In this document: positions 11,825-24,200 of the stretch, in pieces
Position numbering within the stretch: position 1 is the stretch's first letter
How the letters are laid out: each line of letters opens with the position of its first letter
Source: Kwoniella bestiolae CBS 10118
Lineage: Eukaryota; Basidiomycota; Tremellomycetes; Tremellales; Cryptococcaceae
Reading direction: 5' to 3'
Length of the DNA stretch: 64,000 nt
Assembly (NCBI RefSeq): GCF_000512585.2
Contig: NC_089243.1
Location: 1,984,001 to 2,048,000 of the forward strand
Notes under the pieces: generated by a model
Database searches by the model: none
Told to the model about the DNA's origin: nothing
The model's input: the letters and a program-made list of their open reading frames with translations, nothing else
Program-made: the position numbers and the translations under genes

Positions 11825-13788
11825 GGAGTGAAGTGTTGGGAGCACGAGATGTACGAGGTGAAGAGAGGGGTGGATGATATAACGAGGAGTAGAATGAATT
11901 TAGAAGGGGAGACAAACTTTCTTGTTAGCTATCTGTCTTTCTGAATCACAAAATTCTAGTCCAAGTGAAAGAAAAACGCGTCTTCTTGTTCTACAAATAC
12001 CATCTCATCGAGCGGAGTATGAACATGTCAAGTGACCAAAAGATACTCCGCTCGTCAACCAGACCGTAGGCACGCACAAGACGGGATAGCCGATCACACC
12101 GCCTCGACCCGATGATACAGGACATGAGATCCAACGGAGCTGTGTAGGAGTCTGAAAAGTCACACAGCGGAGTTGGAAAGGTTAAAAAAGAAGACAAAAG
12201 AGAGGAAGAGCAGGAGTGACTGAGTTACGTAGAGGAATATATCCATCTCCGCCGCCGAGGTCAGATCGAAGAGAAAAGAGAGCTGGGACAGAAGATGTTC
12301 GGAGCCTGAAAGCGGAGTAGAGCAGAACAAGGAGGAACGAAACGCTAAGCGTCGCAATTTCGGTGATCGTCACGAACGACAGCATGATGAACTGAGAAGA
12401 GATGTCCTCCTTTCTATCCTTCTCGGTGAGATGGGAATGAGGATGGAAAGGTGGAATGTGAAGGTATGACACCAGGTAGACACTGTCATACCCTGCGCCG
12501 CCTGTTGACAATACCATGTGATCACAACAGAGAGCAGACAAGACAGATGATGCTGAAGGTAAAGAGTAACTCACACGTTGAGAAGTATACCTAACAGATG
12601 ATATGATCTATTCCTAAAATACACCTATGCACAGTGTATTTGAGCTCGTGTTCAAGTTATTCTCAACTCGTTCTAATGATCTAAGAACGTATCGTCCAAC
12701 TTGTTAAATCGAATCGAATCACGCGAGAGTGATCAACGTTGACGTAAAGCTGAAGGTGGTGATGCGATGAATGGAGGATTGAGGTTGGACAAATAGGACA
12801 AAGGATGTTTATATCGAAAGCCAATGATAGTTCGATATACCTATGTGTCTGTCCTGTAGAAGCAATAGCTTTAAGCTCGAGCGTTTGCTAATACTAATAA
12901 TCCAGAATACGAGGACAGAGCCAAGAAGGGATAGGAAGATCTGATTTGATTTGATTAATCTGATGTCAGACTCCAGAGTACTGTGCGATTGAGGTTTGAG
13001 GGTGACGCGTTGGTGTCTGAATCACGGTGTGAGTGAGATGCGCGAGGAGAGTGCTGTGCTTGTTTATGGTATGGTATGTGGTATGGTATTGATGAGCGAA
13101 TAACAGTGAGATGAATGTTGAATAGGATGTAGTGGTGACTAGTTGGCAGTTGGCGGTGTTGGCAGTGGTAGTGGTATAGTAGAGTGAGTAGTGAGTATGA
13201 TTCAGGGTCCAGAGTAGCGAATGCACCCATGACCATGACCAAATGAGGGATGAACGAGATGAGTGATGAGGGGCAACAAACCTACTCACTCGTACTCTAC
13301 ACTTTCAATCGTATGTGGCAAATTCACTCATCTACCATACCACCCTGAAACCAACATGGCCCCTGAATTCCCCCCCCTTACTCACCTGATTATCATACTC
13401 TTATTACGTATGCAACTCACACCACGGCACTCCATACATACCTTGGCCTTTACAAAGCTCCGATCTAATGGTTTCGGAGATATACAAACGTGGCACAGAG
13501 GGATCTTAAAGGAGAATGGCAACAACTCCATTCAGTATCGTCCTTCGGCGAGGTCCGCCATCTCTCTCTGTGTCTGTTACTATGATAGCCGGTGGCGACT
13601 GACTATGAAGTATGCATGGTAGAGGATCGATGATGTCTGTAACCATCTATCTTCATGATATCAATCACACATCTCGAGTTACTCTCATACACTTCATAGA
13701 ATATCGTGCTGTCTGATCAATAGGTTGAAGCCGACATCAGCATGACAACCTGACCGAGATACCTCATCGAAAGCTCACTGGAAACACC
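11825..13788. other. Long gene-free region upstream of GSK3 and ATG2
   Basis: Nearly 2 kb between two divergent genes. The open frames here have poor codon character and no family match. Near GSK3 it holds four copies of GCGGAGT (one inverted), including a hairpin-forming inverted repeat, and at about 13063-13090 a run of TATGG/GGTAT units. It may contain a long or spliced GSK3 5' UTR, or a non-coding RNA; neither can be shown from sequence alone. Confidence 0.5.
12009..12054. repeat. 12-bp perfect inverted repeat (possible hairpin or operator)
   Basis: Arms cgagcggagtat (12009-12020) and atactccgctcg (12043-12054) are exact reverse complements around a 22-nt spacer. Further GCGGAGT copies lie at 12167 and 12312. 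The element is about 185-230 nt upstream of the GSK3 start codon, so it could act as a DNA site or, if transcribed, as a leader hairpin. Confidence 0.7.
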
Positions 13789-16700
13789 ATGTTCTCCTTA
13801 CCCGCTTTCTTAACCACCTTTCCTTTCACCTTACCTTCGTTACCCTCAATATCCCTTCCGGCAAATATACAGCGAAGGTTCTTATCCTACGTACTTAAGA
13901 GATCATTAGGAAGATTCGTCAAGGATGAAGCGCTGGATGCAGAGAGGATACAGGCTCAGTTGAGTCAAGGTTGGGTAGAATTAGAGGGACTAGAGGTAGA
14001 TACCAATGTGAGTGATGAGCATCTGGGTAAATAGAAGATCACATGAATCTGCTGAGACATACCTAATGATCTATGATTCTTGACCGAACAGGAGATCAAC
14101 TCTCTGATTCCTCAAGCTGTACCTCTTATCATCACTTCTGGAACTTTGTCAAAAGTAACCGCTCGTGTGCCAGTATCGAATCTATGGTCGGACCCCTTAT
14201 GTCTTACTGTTGACACTCTCAACCTATCTTTCGTACTATCCCGACCCTCACCAATATCCAATAGCAAAGGCAAGACACCTTCCTCTACCAACCAACGTGG
14301 ACCCCATCATGATCTGGCAGAATCAGTCACTTCAGCAGCGGACGATTTCCTGCATGAAGAGCTAGATGCATACGAAGAAGCCGAATTGGATCGATCAATC
14401 CGACAATCCTTGGTCCTAAATGCCACCGACCCGTTCAGTAACGATGAAGTACCTGGATCATTCCCATTCGGGGGACCGACAAGTCCAGGACTGGACGGTC
14501 AACCTTTACCTGCTACTGTCGAGAGCACCACTGTCTTAGCTGGATTGGTAGAACGGATCTTGGCACGATTGGAATTCAAGATCAAGAATATCAAAATTCA
14601 AATCAGATTCGATGATGAAGATCATGGAGGTATCTTTGAGGTTCGTGTAGCAGAGATCAAATATGCCGATGAAACTTCGAGTCAAGCTGAATCCTCGGAG
14701 AATGACAATTCGAGAACGACCATCAGATCAATCCGCCTTTCAGGTGTGACAATTCATATGCTGCCTATACCGACGGCAGTAGGTTCATCTGGCACTCCTT
14801 CCTCCAGGCCCACGTTCTCAACTTCGTCAAGGTCATCGTCCATATCGTCCAATTCGACTGCGTCATCCTCAGGAGGCGAATATCAGGATATGATGATGTC
14901 TCAAGCGGTCGTGGATCTGAGAGAAAGCACAATGTCGGACCTCAACTCAGATGCTAGTGTCTATCTTAGTGCAATGAGCGAGAAACCCGCTGTTAGCTCA
15001 CCTGGCATACCCGAGAAAGTCATAAACGAAGAAGATTCAAGTAGATCAGCAACACCTACACCCACATCTCCTGTCATGACACCGAAGGATAGATTGCTCT
15101 TGACCTTTGGATCAGAGGATATAGTACTACGGATGAAGACGACTAGGCAATTGTCTCCAAGCTCATATGATACAGCGACCTCGCCAGGACTCCCTTCATC
15201 ACCCACATTAAATAAGCAGCCACCTAATCCAACTCCTTCTCGACTCCCGTCTATCGACATTGACGTGTCGATTGGTACTATCGCATCGGTCATACTTCCT
15301 GAGCAAGCGGCCATAATTCTATCTGCTCTCCAATATGCTACTGTAGGTACATCAAGTAGCAATAGTTCAAATGCGCCCGCCAGCCCAGCTTCAGGTCCTC
15401 AAGCTGTAAATCAACCACAATTGACAGCTCGTGTACGCCTCAGAGCACTTTACGCATCCGTTATCTACGATATGTCCGCTTCTTCCGATCCACATTTCGC
15501 CAGTGATGTGGTATCGTTCTGGGCGAAGCCATCAACCACCTTCATCCCTAATGGTCATCTTCGAGTACGATTGGATACCCTCGAAGCGCACTATGCAAGT
15601 GAAGCTTTCACAGTCAGGAATCAGACAATCACTAGACCCCATAAGCCAAATCAGCCCTCTACAACCCGTCTACCTCGACGGACGTCCACCATCACCCGCC
15701 CAGGTCCACCTCCACCGACACTGTCTATCACTCTACAAGATGCGTCGATATTCGAATACTTGGCTTCTGATACCACCACTGGCGACCCTTCAGATATACC
15801 TCCCGGAGGTGCATTTCCTGTGCTACTGTTCGATACCATTCTGCCGAGGCAATACGATGTTGCCCCTGGCGTCTCATCAAGCTCCCTCTCCACTACCCTA
15901 CATAGACCTGAACAGAATGGTCGCTCTCCGGTATTTCCAGAGTTTGATTCGGTAGACTGGCGGAACTCGGGTTTGCAGAGGAAAGCAGGCGGTAGTGAGA
16001 AGCAATGGAAAGTCAAGCAGAAGGGCAAAGGGATTCTTAAAGGTGCTCCTTCGGCAGTGACAGAAGCGGATGAAGGACCTGTGATGACTATGAAGAAGGA
16101 CTTGGTTCCCAATTCTAGTGAGTCAGCCTTTTTGCTAAGATAGTGGGATGCTGACAATAGCTTTCAGCTGCATCGATCATATTCCATCCCATCCACGTGT
16201 TCTTCGATCTTTCTCTGGTAGAACGGCTCCTGCCCATGCTTCGAAGTATCGCTCCTGCCATTCGCTCGACACCAGATCCCGTCGATCCCCCGCCACCCTT
16301 TGGCATGCGATCCTACCACCGCCCCCAGGAACCTATCAGACAAAGAACAACCGAATCTATCATTGATGATCTTGACGCTCAAGCTTCCTCATACTCTACT
16401 ATTCAAGCCACGTCCGCCACTAAACCTATCGTAGACATCAAATGTCCCTTGGTCAGATTGGATATCAGATGTCCCGCTCCCATCAACAGAAGAGGGACTT
16501 GGGGGGATGGAGGACACCTGAGATCCGGTATCGTCACGCTTGACATGCATCATCTTCGAGCCAAGGTCTCGGCGGGAGGCAATGTTGAAGGAGGATCAAG
16601 TAGAAAATCCGAGAAGGGTCAGGAAGATGGTACGATGGTCATGTGGGAGAAGATGGTCCTGTTCTTCTCCAGAGCTCCAGGTATGTTCAGCTTTTCTGTC

Positions 16701-19700
16701 CACAGTACCTCTCAGCTGAATATGACACTGCGATAGAGCGGAGATCATCTGCATTCATCGTTATTGGACCTCTTGCACCTGATCCAACCGACTTTGACAT
16801 ATCCCCTATTCTGCCCAGCGTGGAGCTACGGTCGTCCACTTCACCTACCGAGACCAAAACCACCAAGATCACCTGTCGCATACCGTCCGTCCAAGCCAAG
16901 ATCAAACAGAAGACTATCGAGGGCCTTCAATTCTTCGCTGACGATATCACCCACTGGCTGGATGGCGCGTTCGGTGATGGTTCAGCACCTAAGCCTCGGG
17001 ATGATCTCAAGATGATTGGAAGTCGGTTCTTTGGTGCACCTGGATCTACCCGAGGAAGTTCCTCAGCATCTAGTTCGACAGAGGACGAGGATGATTCGGA
17101 CTTATCCGCTACGATCCTGAAATTGGAAATTAGCGAAACGGACATATCGCTCTATGCACCTAGACTCAACGGCGGTGAGAGGGTCCTAGCGCTGAAAGCT
17201 AGTGATATGGATATCAAGGTTGAATCGAACGTTGCGGGAAGACATGAGATGGTATTCAATCTATCTCTCATGGATGCCGATTTCTCAGATAAGACCGAGA
17301 GTGATAATACCAATCCAACCAAGATCCTCGGTCGGACTACACCATACACGCTGACAAGCCAACCACAACCTCTCGTCCAACTTCGTTTCTCATCCCTCAC
17401 CAATGTGACGACATCGACGAAAGAGACTGGTATCTCAGTGACTTTGACTTGTCTGACATTTTACCTAAAGTCGGTAGATTGGGTGATAGACCTGGCACGA
17501 TTCGCCAAAACTCCCGAAGGTGTGTTCGAAGATGTGGTACCGTCCGAGGTCACCCGTATCAAGTTGTTGCTTCAAGACTGCTCGATACATGCGACTACAC
17601 CTACCCTCGGCGGTGCTGTGGTGGTAGTGCTGGGCTCGGTGGATGTGAGGACAGATATGAGGTCGGATGGGGATGATAATGAGATTAAGTGTAGTGCGGG
17701 GAGGCTGGCGGTTTTGGCTGTGGATGATCTGGGGGCGGTGGGTGAATTGGGAGTGGGGGTGGGTGATTCGGCGGAAGTTTGGCGGGTGAGTCATGAACCC
17801 ACATTGAATTACTCTTATCTTTCCGTAATTTTCCACGCCTGTTCGGGTGGTGGTAGCTTTTGATCATGGCTGATGTTTTACACTTCGAGCAGAAAGCGGG
17901 ATATGCCCAGTTAATTGAGATCAGCTCGGTGGACTTACAATGTCTAAGAGACTTGACTGGTACGGGGGAGGTTCTGGTGAGTTGAGTCGACATATCTGGC
18001 TGTAGAAACGTAGCTCATATAGGGATTTAGCTGGCGGTATTGCAAGTCCAAGCCAGAATTACCGCTTGCGCCGACTCGCTAGCTAGTTTTGGCGGACTGG
18101 TAGGGGACTTTGCCAAACTGGTACCATCGAAATCGTGAGCTATCTGCAATTTTTGAAAGACGGACGGATACTAACGGTCTCGCCTAGTACACCACCAAAA
18201 CCCGTTCGTTCACCTACAACGCTCGACCGATCTATCAATGTCTTTGATTCGATCGATGAGCAAGCCTTCAACCTCATACCTGACATCGTCTCTGGAGCAG
18301 ATATGATCGAGGACGATTTACCCACAAACCTGGACTATCTCGATCGAGCTTCACGGCTGGCTTCCAACCAGCCTACCCTGGATAAGGCGACGGGCGAATC
18401 TCTGAGATCATGGCAGACTGATGATGGTGAGGGAGAGCTTGGTGGGGAGACTATCAAGATTCTGCTTAATGAGGGGTTCGATATGGATGAGAACTACTGG
18501 GACAGTCTGCCGGTTCTCAACAAAGGCTACGACGATGAGTGAGTTGGCATCTTTCACCTAGTGTATCAATTTGTGCTGACGAAATGTGTATGTGAATCAG
18601 ATTGCAGATCGGTAAAACCCGCATACGAATCAATGACTGTAATATCAAGATACTCCTTCATGACGGGTACGACTGGCAACGAACTCGCAAAGCCATAGAA
18701 GATGAGATTCGAGCTGTACGAAAACGCTTAGAGAAGATCAGACAGTTGTTGGCATCTGGACAAAAAGCAGATGAATCGATAGATTTCGAAAGATCCACTA
18801 AATCGGTGTTGTTCAATTCCATCTACATAGGGCTGGAAGGTAAGAACTCGTCAGAGATGAACCATGAAGCTTTGATTGCTGCGATCGATGAGGAGTTGGA
18901 CGATATGAATGAGAATGATACGCAAACTGAAATGGAAAGTACAGCAAGTTCATGGCAGACTTTACCTGGTCTAGGTCCCACTCGTCAATCAAGAGAGAGA
19001 GAACACAAGAAGAGCAGTAAAACAAGGTTGAAAGGAAAGAAATTGACCAGGTCAAAGAAGCCACAAATTGAGATCAACCTCACATCTTTACGCTCATCAG
19101 TCGATCTTTTCCCCTCAAGCATTGGGGAAGATAAGGTGTCGTCGAAGGTGGAGGTGAAAGTGAGGGAGATGGAGATATTGGATCATATTAGGACGTCGAC
19201 CTGGAAGAAGTTCTTGATGTCTATGAAATCTGATAATAGGGGGAACGTACGGGAGACGGACTCTGATATGGTCAGAGTGGAGTTGAAGGGGATAAGGTTG
19301 GAAGATGGAGGAGAGGAGGAATTGAGGTTGAGGGTGAGTACATACCTTCTCTCTGTCCGCGATACCCTTGACTGATGGGTGACTAATATGGTCTTGTTAT
19401 CCGTTTGTAGGCCAAGATCTTACCACTACGACTCCACGTCGACCAAGATGCTCTAGACTTCCTCAAACGGTTCTTCAGCTTCAAGTCGCCGTCGCCGTCG
19501 CCCCAATCCATCCCTAACTCGACTTCGCTCACTTCCCCTACGAAAGCGACCGACCCGTTCTTCCAGCATGTAGAGATTTTCCCGATAGAGCTCAAGTTGG
19601 ATTATAAACCCAAGAGAGTTGACTTCGCGGCATTGAGAGAGGGAAAGACTATAGAGTTGATGAATTTCTTTCACTTTGATGGGGCTGAGATGACGTTGAG

Positions 19701-20718
19701 GCATATTACCTTGTCTGGGGTGAGTTTGTTTCTCCATTATCTCACGTCGCTCCTAATATGGATTTGCATTATCTGCCATCACTTGTCATTTGATAATTGG
19801 AATCCAGTCAATTGCCGTGAATGGCGCTAATCTGTTGATTTATATCATTTGTAGATCACCGGTTGGGATCGTCTAGGAACGACCCTACAAGACCTCTGGA
19901 CACCCGACGTAAAAGCCAACCAACTTGCCGATGTGATATCTGGGGTATCTCCCATCCGATCCATCGTCAACGTCGGATCGGGAGTGGCAGACCTGATCTT
20001 ACTTCCCATAGAACAATATAGGAAGGACGGTAGATTAGCAAAAGGAGTTCAGAGAGGGACCAACTCGTTCGTCAAGTCCACTGCCATGGAAATGATGAAG
20101 CTTGGAGCGAGGTTGGCAACTGGTACGCAGATCATCCTGGAAAAAGCGGAAAACGTATTGGGTGCTCCCAATGTCGTGGTTCAACCTATCACCTCGTCCT
20201 CTTCTGAGAATACCTCATGGGAAAGGGGAGAAGGAGAAGGCGAAGGGACATCAAGTGAAGATGAGGATGATATCGTGTCGAGGTATGCGAACCAGCCTGA
20301 AGGTGTGAGACAGGGGGTACAGGCTGCGTATAAGAGTTTGTCAAAGAATGTTAATGCGGCTGCGCAGACGATTTTGGCGGTGCCTATGGAGGTTTATGAA
20401 AGGTCGGGAGATGATGTGAGTGGACTGTCACCAATCAATATAAACCAAGCCGTTATCCTCTTCGTCATCTTGTCATACGACTGTATATGGTGCATTGCAT
20501 GGGTAGTGTGTTTGGTGATTCGGAGTAGGGATAATGTAGGAGAGCTAATGCTTTATGATACTTCGCAGGGCCCGCTCAGAGCCGTCGTCAGGGCTGTACC
20601 CATAGCTGTACTGAAACCTATGATAGGTACTACCGAAGCTGTTAGTAAGACTCTGTTGGGGATGAGAAATAGTTTGGATCCTTCTGCGAGAACGGAGTTG
20701 GGGGATAAGTATAAGTAG
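13789..20718 (+). CDS. ATG2: Autophagy lipid-transfer protein ATG2
   Basis: Bridge-like lipid transfer protein of the VPS13/ATG2 family that feeds phospholipid from the ER to the growing phagophore with Atg9 and Atg18. Start ATG 13789; about ten introns; stop TAG 20716-20718; around 2,000 residues. The N-terminal chorein-like segment is clear (IQRRFLSYVLKRSLGRFVKD, then GWVELEGLEVDTN spliced to EINSLIPQAVPL). The middle is long, Ser/Thr/Pro-rich and low in complexity, as in basidiomycete ATG2. The C-terminal ATG2 region is diagnostic: ISGVSPIRSIVNVGSGVADL, LPIEQYRKDGRLAKGVQRGT and, at the end, PLRAVVRAVPIAVLKPMIGT. VPS13 is less likely because of this C-terminus and the shorter length. Exon joints at 14007/14092 and near 16118/16168 keep frame; several 3' joints are approximate. 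Confidence 0.93.
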
Positions 20719-21343
20719 AACATAGCGGTTGAGGTTTAGACTTTTCTTTGGATTATGTTGTGTCCATCGCATCTTTGAGATCCCACACCGTGACGTCAAC
20801 AACCTCAAGTCATTCGGATCCTGTATATAGATATATGTTTGTTGTACCGCGCTTCATGCGATGTTTACTCTGGTGATCTTAGAAGTGACATCGGCGTTCC
20901 TTACTAAGATTGTGAGAGAACGACGGGATCGCAAAGTCCCAGCACGGTCGAATTGCAAAACTTACCATGATCACGGTTCGTGAGACACATGGAGGGAAAA
21001 GAAGCTGATCTGGAACGTAGATGCATTTAAAAGCTACCAAGATCAAGATGGGTTCTTCTAAAAAAGATGGACGTGCGTCTCGCTCGTATGGACTTGGACA
21101 AGATCTCTGGGGTGTGTCGAAAGAGGGCATTATATGACCCCTTGTCAGGCACGAGAAGATCGAATAACTCATGTGTGAATTTCGTCTGTATAGACATGAA
21201 CATGCACCAATAAGCTGTATGCATCAGTCCTACATACGTATCAACACATTCCTATATACGGATAGAGGCAAAGTGCGGAGCTCACAGGAGGGCTCGCTGC
21301 ACGAGCTGAATTTGAACGCAATGCGAATGGGACTGCATTTAAA
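20719..21343. other. Convergent intergenic region after ATG2
   Basis: About 625 bp between the ATG2 stop and the 3' end of a minus-strand gene. No gene, RNA or repeat was recognised. Confidence 0.5.
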
Positions 21344-21904
21344 TTACTGTAGAGATGAATCTCCTGACACCATCCTCTCTAATTCTTCTAGGTGACTCTC
21401 GATCCTCGCAGTCCTGGAATCTCCGAGAGTACCCCTCGTGGCAAAGTGATGTTTGTGATTATGATGACCGCCCTGACCGGCGAATTGTTGACCGTATTGA
21501 TTCACGCTTGGGGGAACCACCACAGGTTGATTGGAGGCGTTATAGTCACCATGATTGCCATAAGTTAACGATCTTCCGCCCGCTGAACTTTGGGTAGTAT
21601 GGCCAGGGCGATGATCATAACCGCATGTGTTACCTCTAGAAGTCCATTCGCCTTGCCAAGCACCTCTAGGATCGTCTCCAGTTTCGGTCGTCGCATATTC
21701 ATCCTGCGTCCTTTCGGCTTGCGCATATCGAGGATCTCCCGCCACCGACTCTCCCGACCAGTGACTAGCGGGCGCATGCCCGTGGTTCGATTGACCTTGG
21801 AAACCTGCTTGTCCGGTCGTCGTATGGGATTGAGGTGCCACTCGATCACCCCGGTCAGCACCCTGGTTAGCGGTGTACCTTGAAACGGATTTGTTGTCTG
21901 CCAT
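21344..21904 (-). CDS. Small hydrophilic protein, Gly/His/Gln-rich, unknown function
   Basis: Single-exon frame of 186 residues from ATG 21904 (MADNKSVSRYTANQG) to TAA 21346-21344. It has no signal peptide or membrane segment and is rich in Gly, His, Gln, Ser and Thr, with a His cluster (GGHHNHKHH) and a short charged C-terminal helix (ARIESHLEELERMV). The composition resembles disordered stress-type proteins, but no family was recognised. Part of it (GDDPRGAWQGEWTSRG) resembles the decayed sequence near 23560-23620 on the same strand (GNHPGSVWEGERHA), suggesting a duplicated family. The nearest upstream in-frame codons lack an ATG, so 21904 is the likely start. Confidence 0.6.
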   Translation of the reverse strand: MADNKSVSRYTANQGADRGDRVAPQSHTTTGQAGFQGQSNHGHAPASHWSGESVAGDPRYAQAERTQDEYATTETGDDPRGAWQGEWTSRGNTCGYDHRPGHTTQSSAGGRSLTYGNHGDYNASNQPVVVPPSVNQYGQQFAGQGGHHNHKHHFATRGTLGDSRTARIESHLEELERMVSGDSSLQ

Positions 21905-22810
21905 GCTGTTTGTGATGGTATTGGTATCTTGTCTGTCGCTCACAGATGGAAGAAATATATTGCACTATAATTCAGGAAGTCTTTTGACGTTACATTCCGG
22001 GCACTGTGTATAGGTAAATTACAACATGACGAGTTGACTCGATTTCATTGCTGCTTCCGAGACCAGAAGGGAGTGCGACCTTGTAAGGAGGGAGTGGGGC
22101 TAGCAGCACAAAAGAGGATATGTAACGTCTTCGATATCAAGGGAGGGACAGACGTGACCTCGGTTGTGCGTTTGGGTCAAGGGAGGATTTGAGAATACGC
22201 ACAGGCTGGTTCACAACATCGCTACACTCGTCCTTTTTGTCTTGGACATTCGACAGGTATGCCGTAAAAAGAGCCCCTACGGAGTCGTTCGCGAGAAACT
22301 CGTTGTGGACCCGATCAACAACACTGGGATGAGCTATGGTCGAACCCGATACCAGCGAGGCTTGAGAGTGTGGCGTCTACATATAAGCAACAGATAGGTC
22401 ATAACTCACCATGACGCCCTGATGTCAGACAGTATCGAGATTTTGGACATCATCATACAACCGATATAGTGAATACGCATTGTCGATCCGAATTCAGGAG
22501 ACTAAACCTTGTGACTTTGCAATGACTTTAATAAGTTTTTGATAAGACTGATGTAGTATAACGATAAGAGTGACGAAATGTAATCACCATGCTGCTTAAC
22601 TAGAAGGTGCTCTTCGACAAATACATCCGTCCACAGCTTCCTGTGGACTAGGCATCTCTGTATCAGCATCACCACATCAACAACTTGGAAGAGCACTTCC
22701 AGACAGGTGATAGCAAGATAATCAGCAAGAATTCATAACTTGTCACATGTACTATCAGGGCTGCGCTATGCGGTCCAAATCGGTTAGTCTTCATATCAGC
22801 TCGTAGAGTA
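21905..22810. other. Gene-poor stretch
   Basis: About 900 bp with only short frames that lack recognisable coding character. No RNA gene was seen. Confidence 0.4.
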
Positions 22811-23286
22811 CTATTGTATGGTACGAAAAGTTTGGCACGATTTCCGTTTTTGCCACCATAGCTGCCTCTTTTGTCAGTGGTATTATAAACTGCCCATACA
22901 ATGGAATATGCATGAAATCTGCATGAATCGGTAGAGGACAGCTGAGAGCTCCAGCAGTAGGTGTCTCGCTCATTTGGAAGCACTTGTAGCGATGCCAACA
23001 GGCGCAAATCACATCGCCTCATGTTAACAACCGGAATGAACTGAGTTTGACGCACCAAATTCGAAGTGGCACTGCTTGGTCTCAATGTATCCCGCCATTG
23101 ATTCCGTGCATGCATGATCTGAGGCTCTAAACATTGATAGTGTTGTTGTACAGGTCCCACTGCTCAGTCACAGCTGAAAATACCAATCTCTTGCATATGA
23201 GGCATAGCAGAAAATCTCGGTACAAAGAGGACTCTCTATGGTGGCAAAAATGGAAATCGTGCCAAACTTTTCGTACCATACAATAG
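22811..23286. mobile_element. Segment bounded by a 51-bp inverted repeat (possible foldback/MITE-like remnant)
   Basis: Positions 22811-22861 and 23236-23286 are reverse complements with one mismatch in 51 (50/51). Weaker similarity seems to continue inward for 10-20 nt. They enclose 374 bp with no intact ORF. No target-site duplication is visible beside the outer ends (GAGTA on the left, CCCCA on the right), so a terminal-inverted-repeat transposon is only one option. A local inverted duplication is the other. Confidence 0.5.
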
Positions 23287-23755
23287 CCCCAAGACTCATC
23301 TTCCCGAGTCCTTCGACAAGGTCCTCTTCCCCAGCCGTACCTTGTTTATCACAAGTTCGATTGGAATCACATTGCCCCGCCGTCTTGGTCCCATGGCTGG
23401 ACGGCCCCTGGTGGTCTCAGGGTTGTCGTGCATTTCCCTTGGGCCGTGTGTCGGATGGAGATGAATGTTGGCGAGGGATATACCAAGGTGAGTTCCCCCA
23501 TTCTTCCTGATGCTGAGTAGGAGAACCGAGGTATAGATCGTCGGTATAACCTCAAGCATGCCGTTCACCTTCCCAAACGCTTCCAGGATGGTTACCATAT
23601 TCGATCGCTTCCTTAGCTGTGTCCCCCGAGTATTAGTCTTCGTCTTCCGTGTCATAGGCTGCCGAGTAGTATGGATTGGAACCTCGCTGGGTGGTCGTAC
23701 TGCCTCGTGGTTTTTTGGTCTTGACCCAATTAGTGTCCATGTCTCTATCTACCAT
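23287..23755 (-). pseudogene. Decayed relative of the 21344-21904 gene
   Basis: Reading from ATG 23755 (MVDRDMDTNWVKTKKPRG), the frame has stops at 23635-23633 (TAA), 23554-23552 (TGA) and 23419-23417 (TGA). All three are in one frame, and that frame, between the first two stops, resembles the upstream neighbour gene (GNHPGSVWEGERHA versus GDDPRGAWQGEWTSRG). The DNA is also similar there (compare plus-strand 21640-21680 with 23550-23590). An intron could remove the first stop, because CTAATAC followed by CACAG looks like a branch site and acceptor. A living gene with unmodelled introns is therefore possible. Confidence 0.45.
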
Positions 23756-24200
23756 TCTAGGGGAGAGCTGAGGGTTCGAGAATGATGATGTTGTTGATGT
23801 ATTGAAAGTGTTTTTTTGGTACTGTACTTGTGCTCCACAGATAGATACCCAGTATGACTTGTGGGAAGTAGAGCCGGGTCGAAGAAGCGGTGGATGAAGT
23901 GGCCTGGTTTCAAGGGGAAGGGACAAATGAGCGATAGCTAGCTACGAAAGAGATGTCCTCGAGATCGGGAGATGCCATTCAATCGTTATCATACAGTAGA
24001 CAGCGGGGATCGAGACTGAGACGACGGTGCCCGTGGTCGATATGCTGTGCGGTCTTCAAGGTAACTGGGGGAGGGGAGGGGGTCTGCAATAAAATACGAT
24101 GTTATGCATTACAGAGCTCGGCTTGTCTCATTACACATATGATAGCATACGATGTGGTATGACCCATGGGTGTTACTAGGTACGTATGATCTGAAATCTC

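Noticed and set aside
12182..12574. Minus-strand open frame of 130 codons between GSK3 and ATG2
   Set aside because: No ATG-supported family match, low-complexity Ser/Leu composition as expected from a C/T-rich leader read by chance, and no matching splice structure.
13263..13622. Plus-strand open frame of 119 codons before ATG2
   Set aside because: Composition looks random and no family is visible; most of it lies in the probable ATG2 promoter.
22669..23160. Minus-strand open frame of 163 codons
   Set aside because: It overlaps one arm of the inverted repeat, has no coding character and no recognisable domain.
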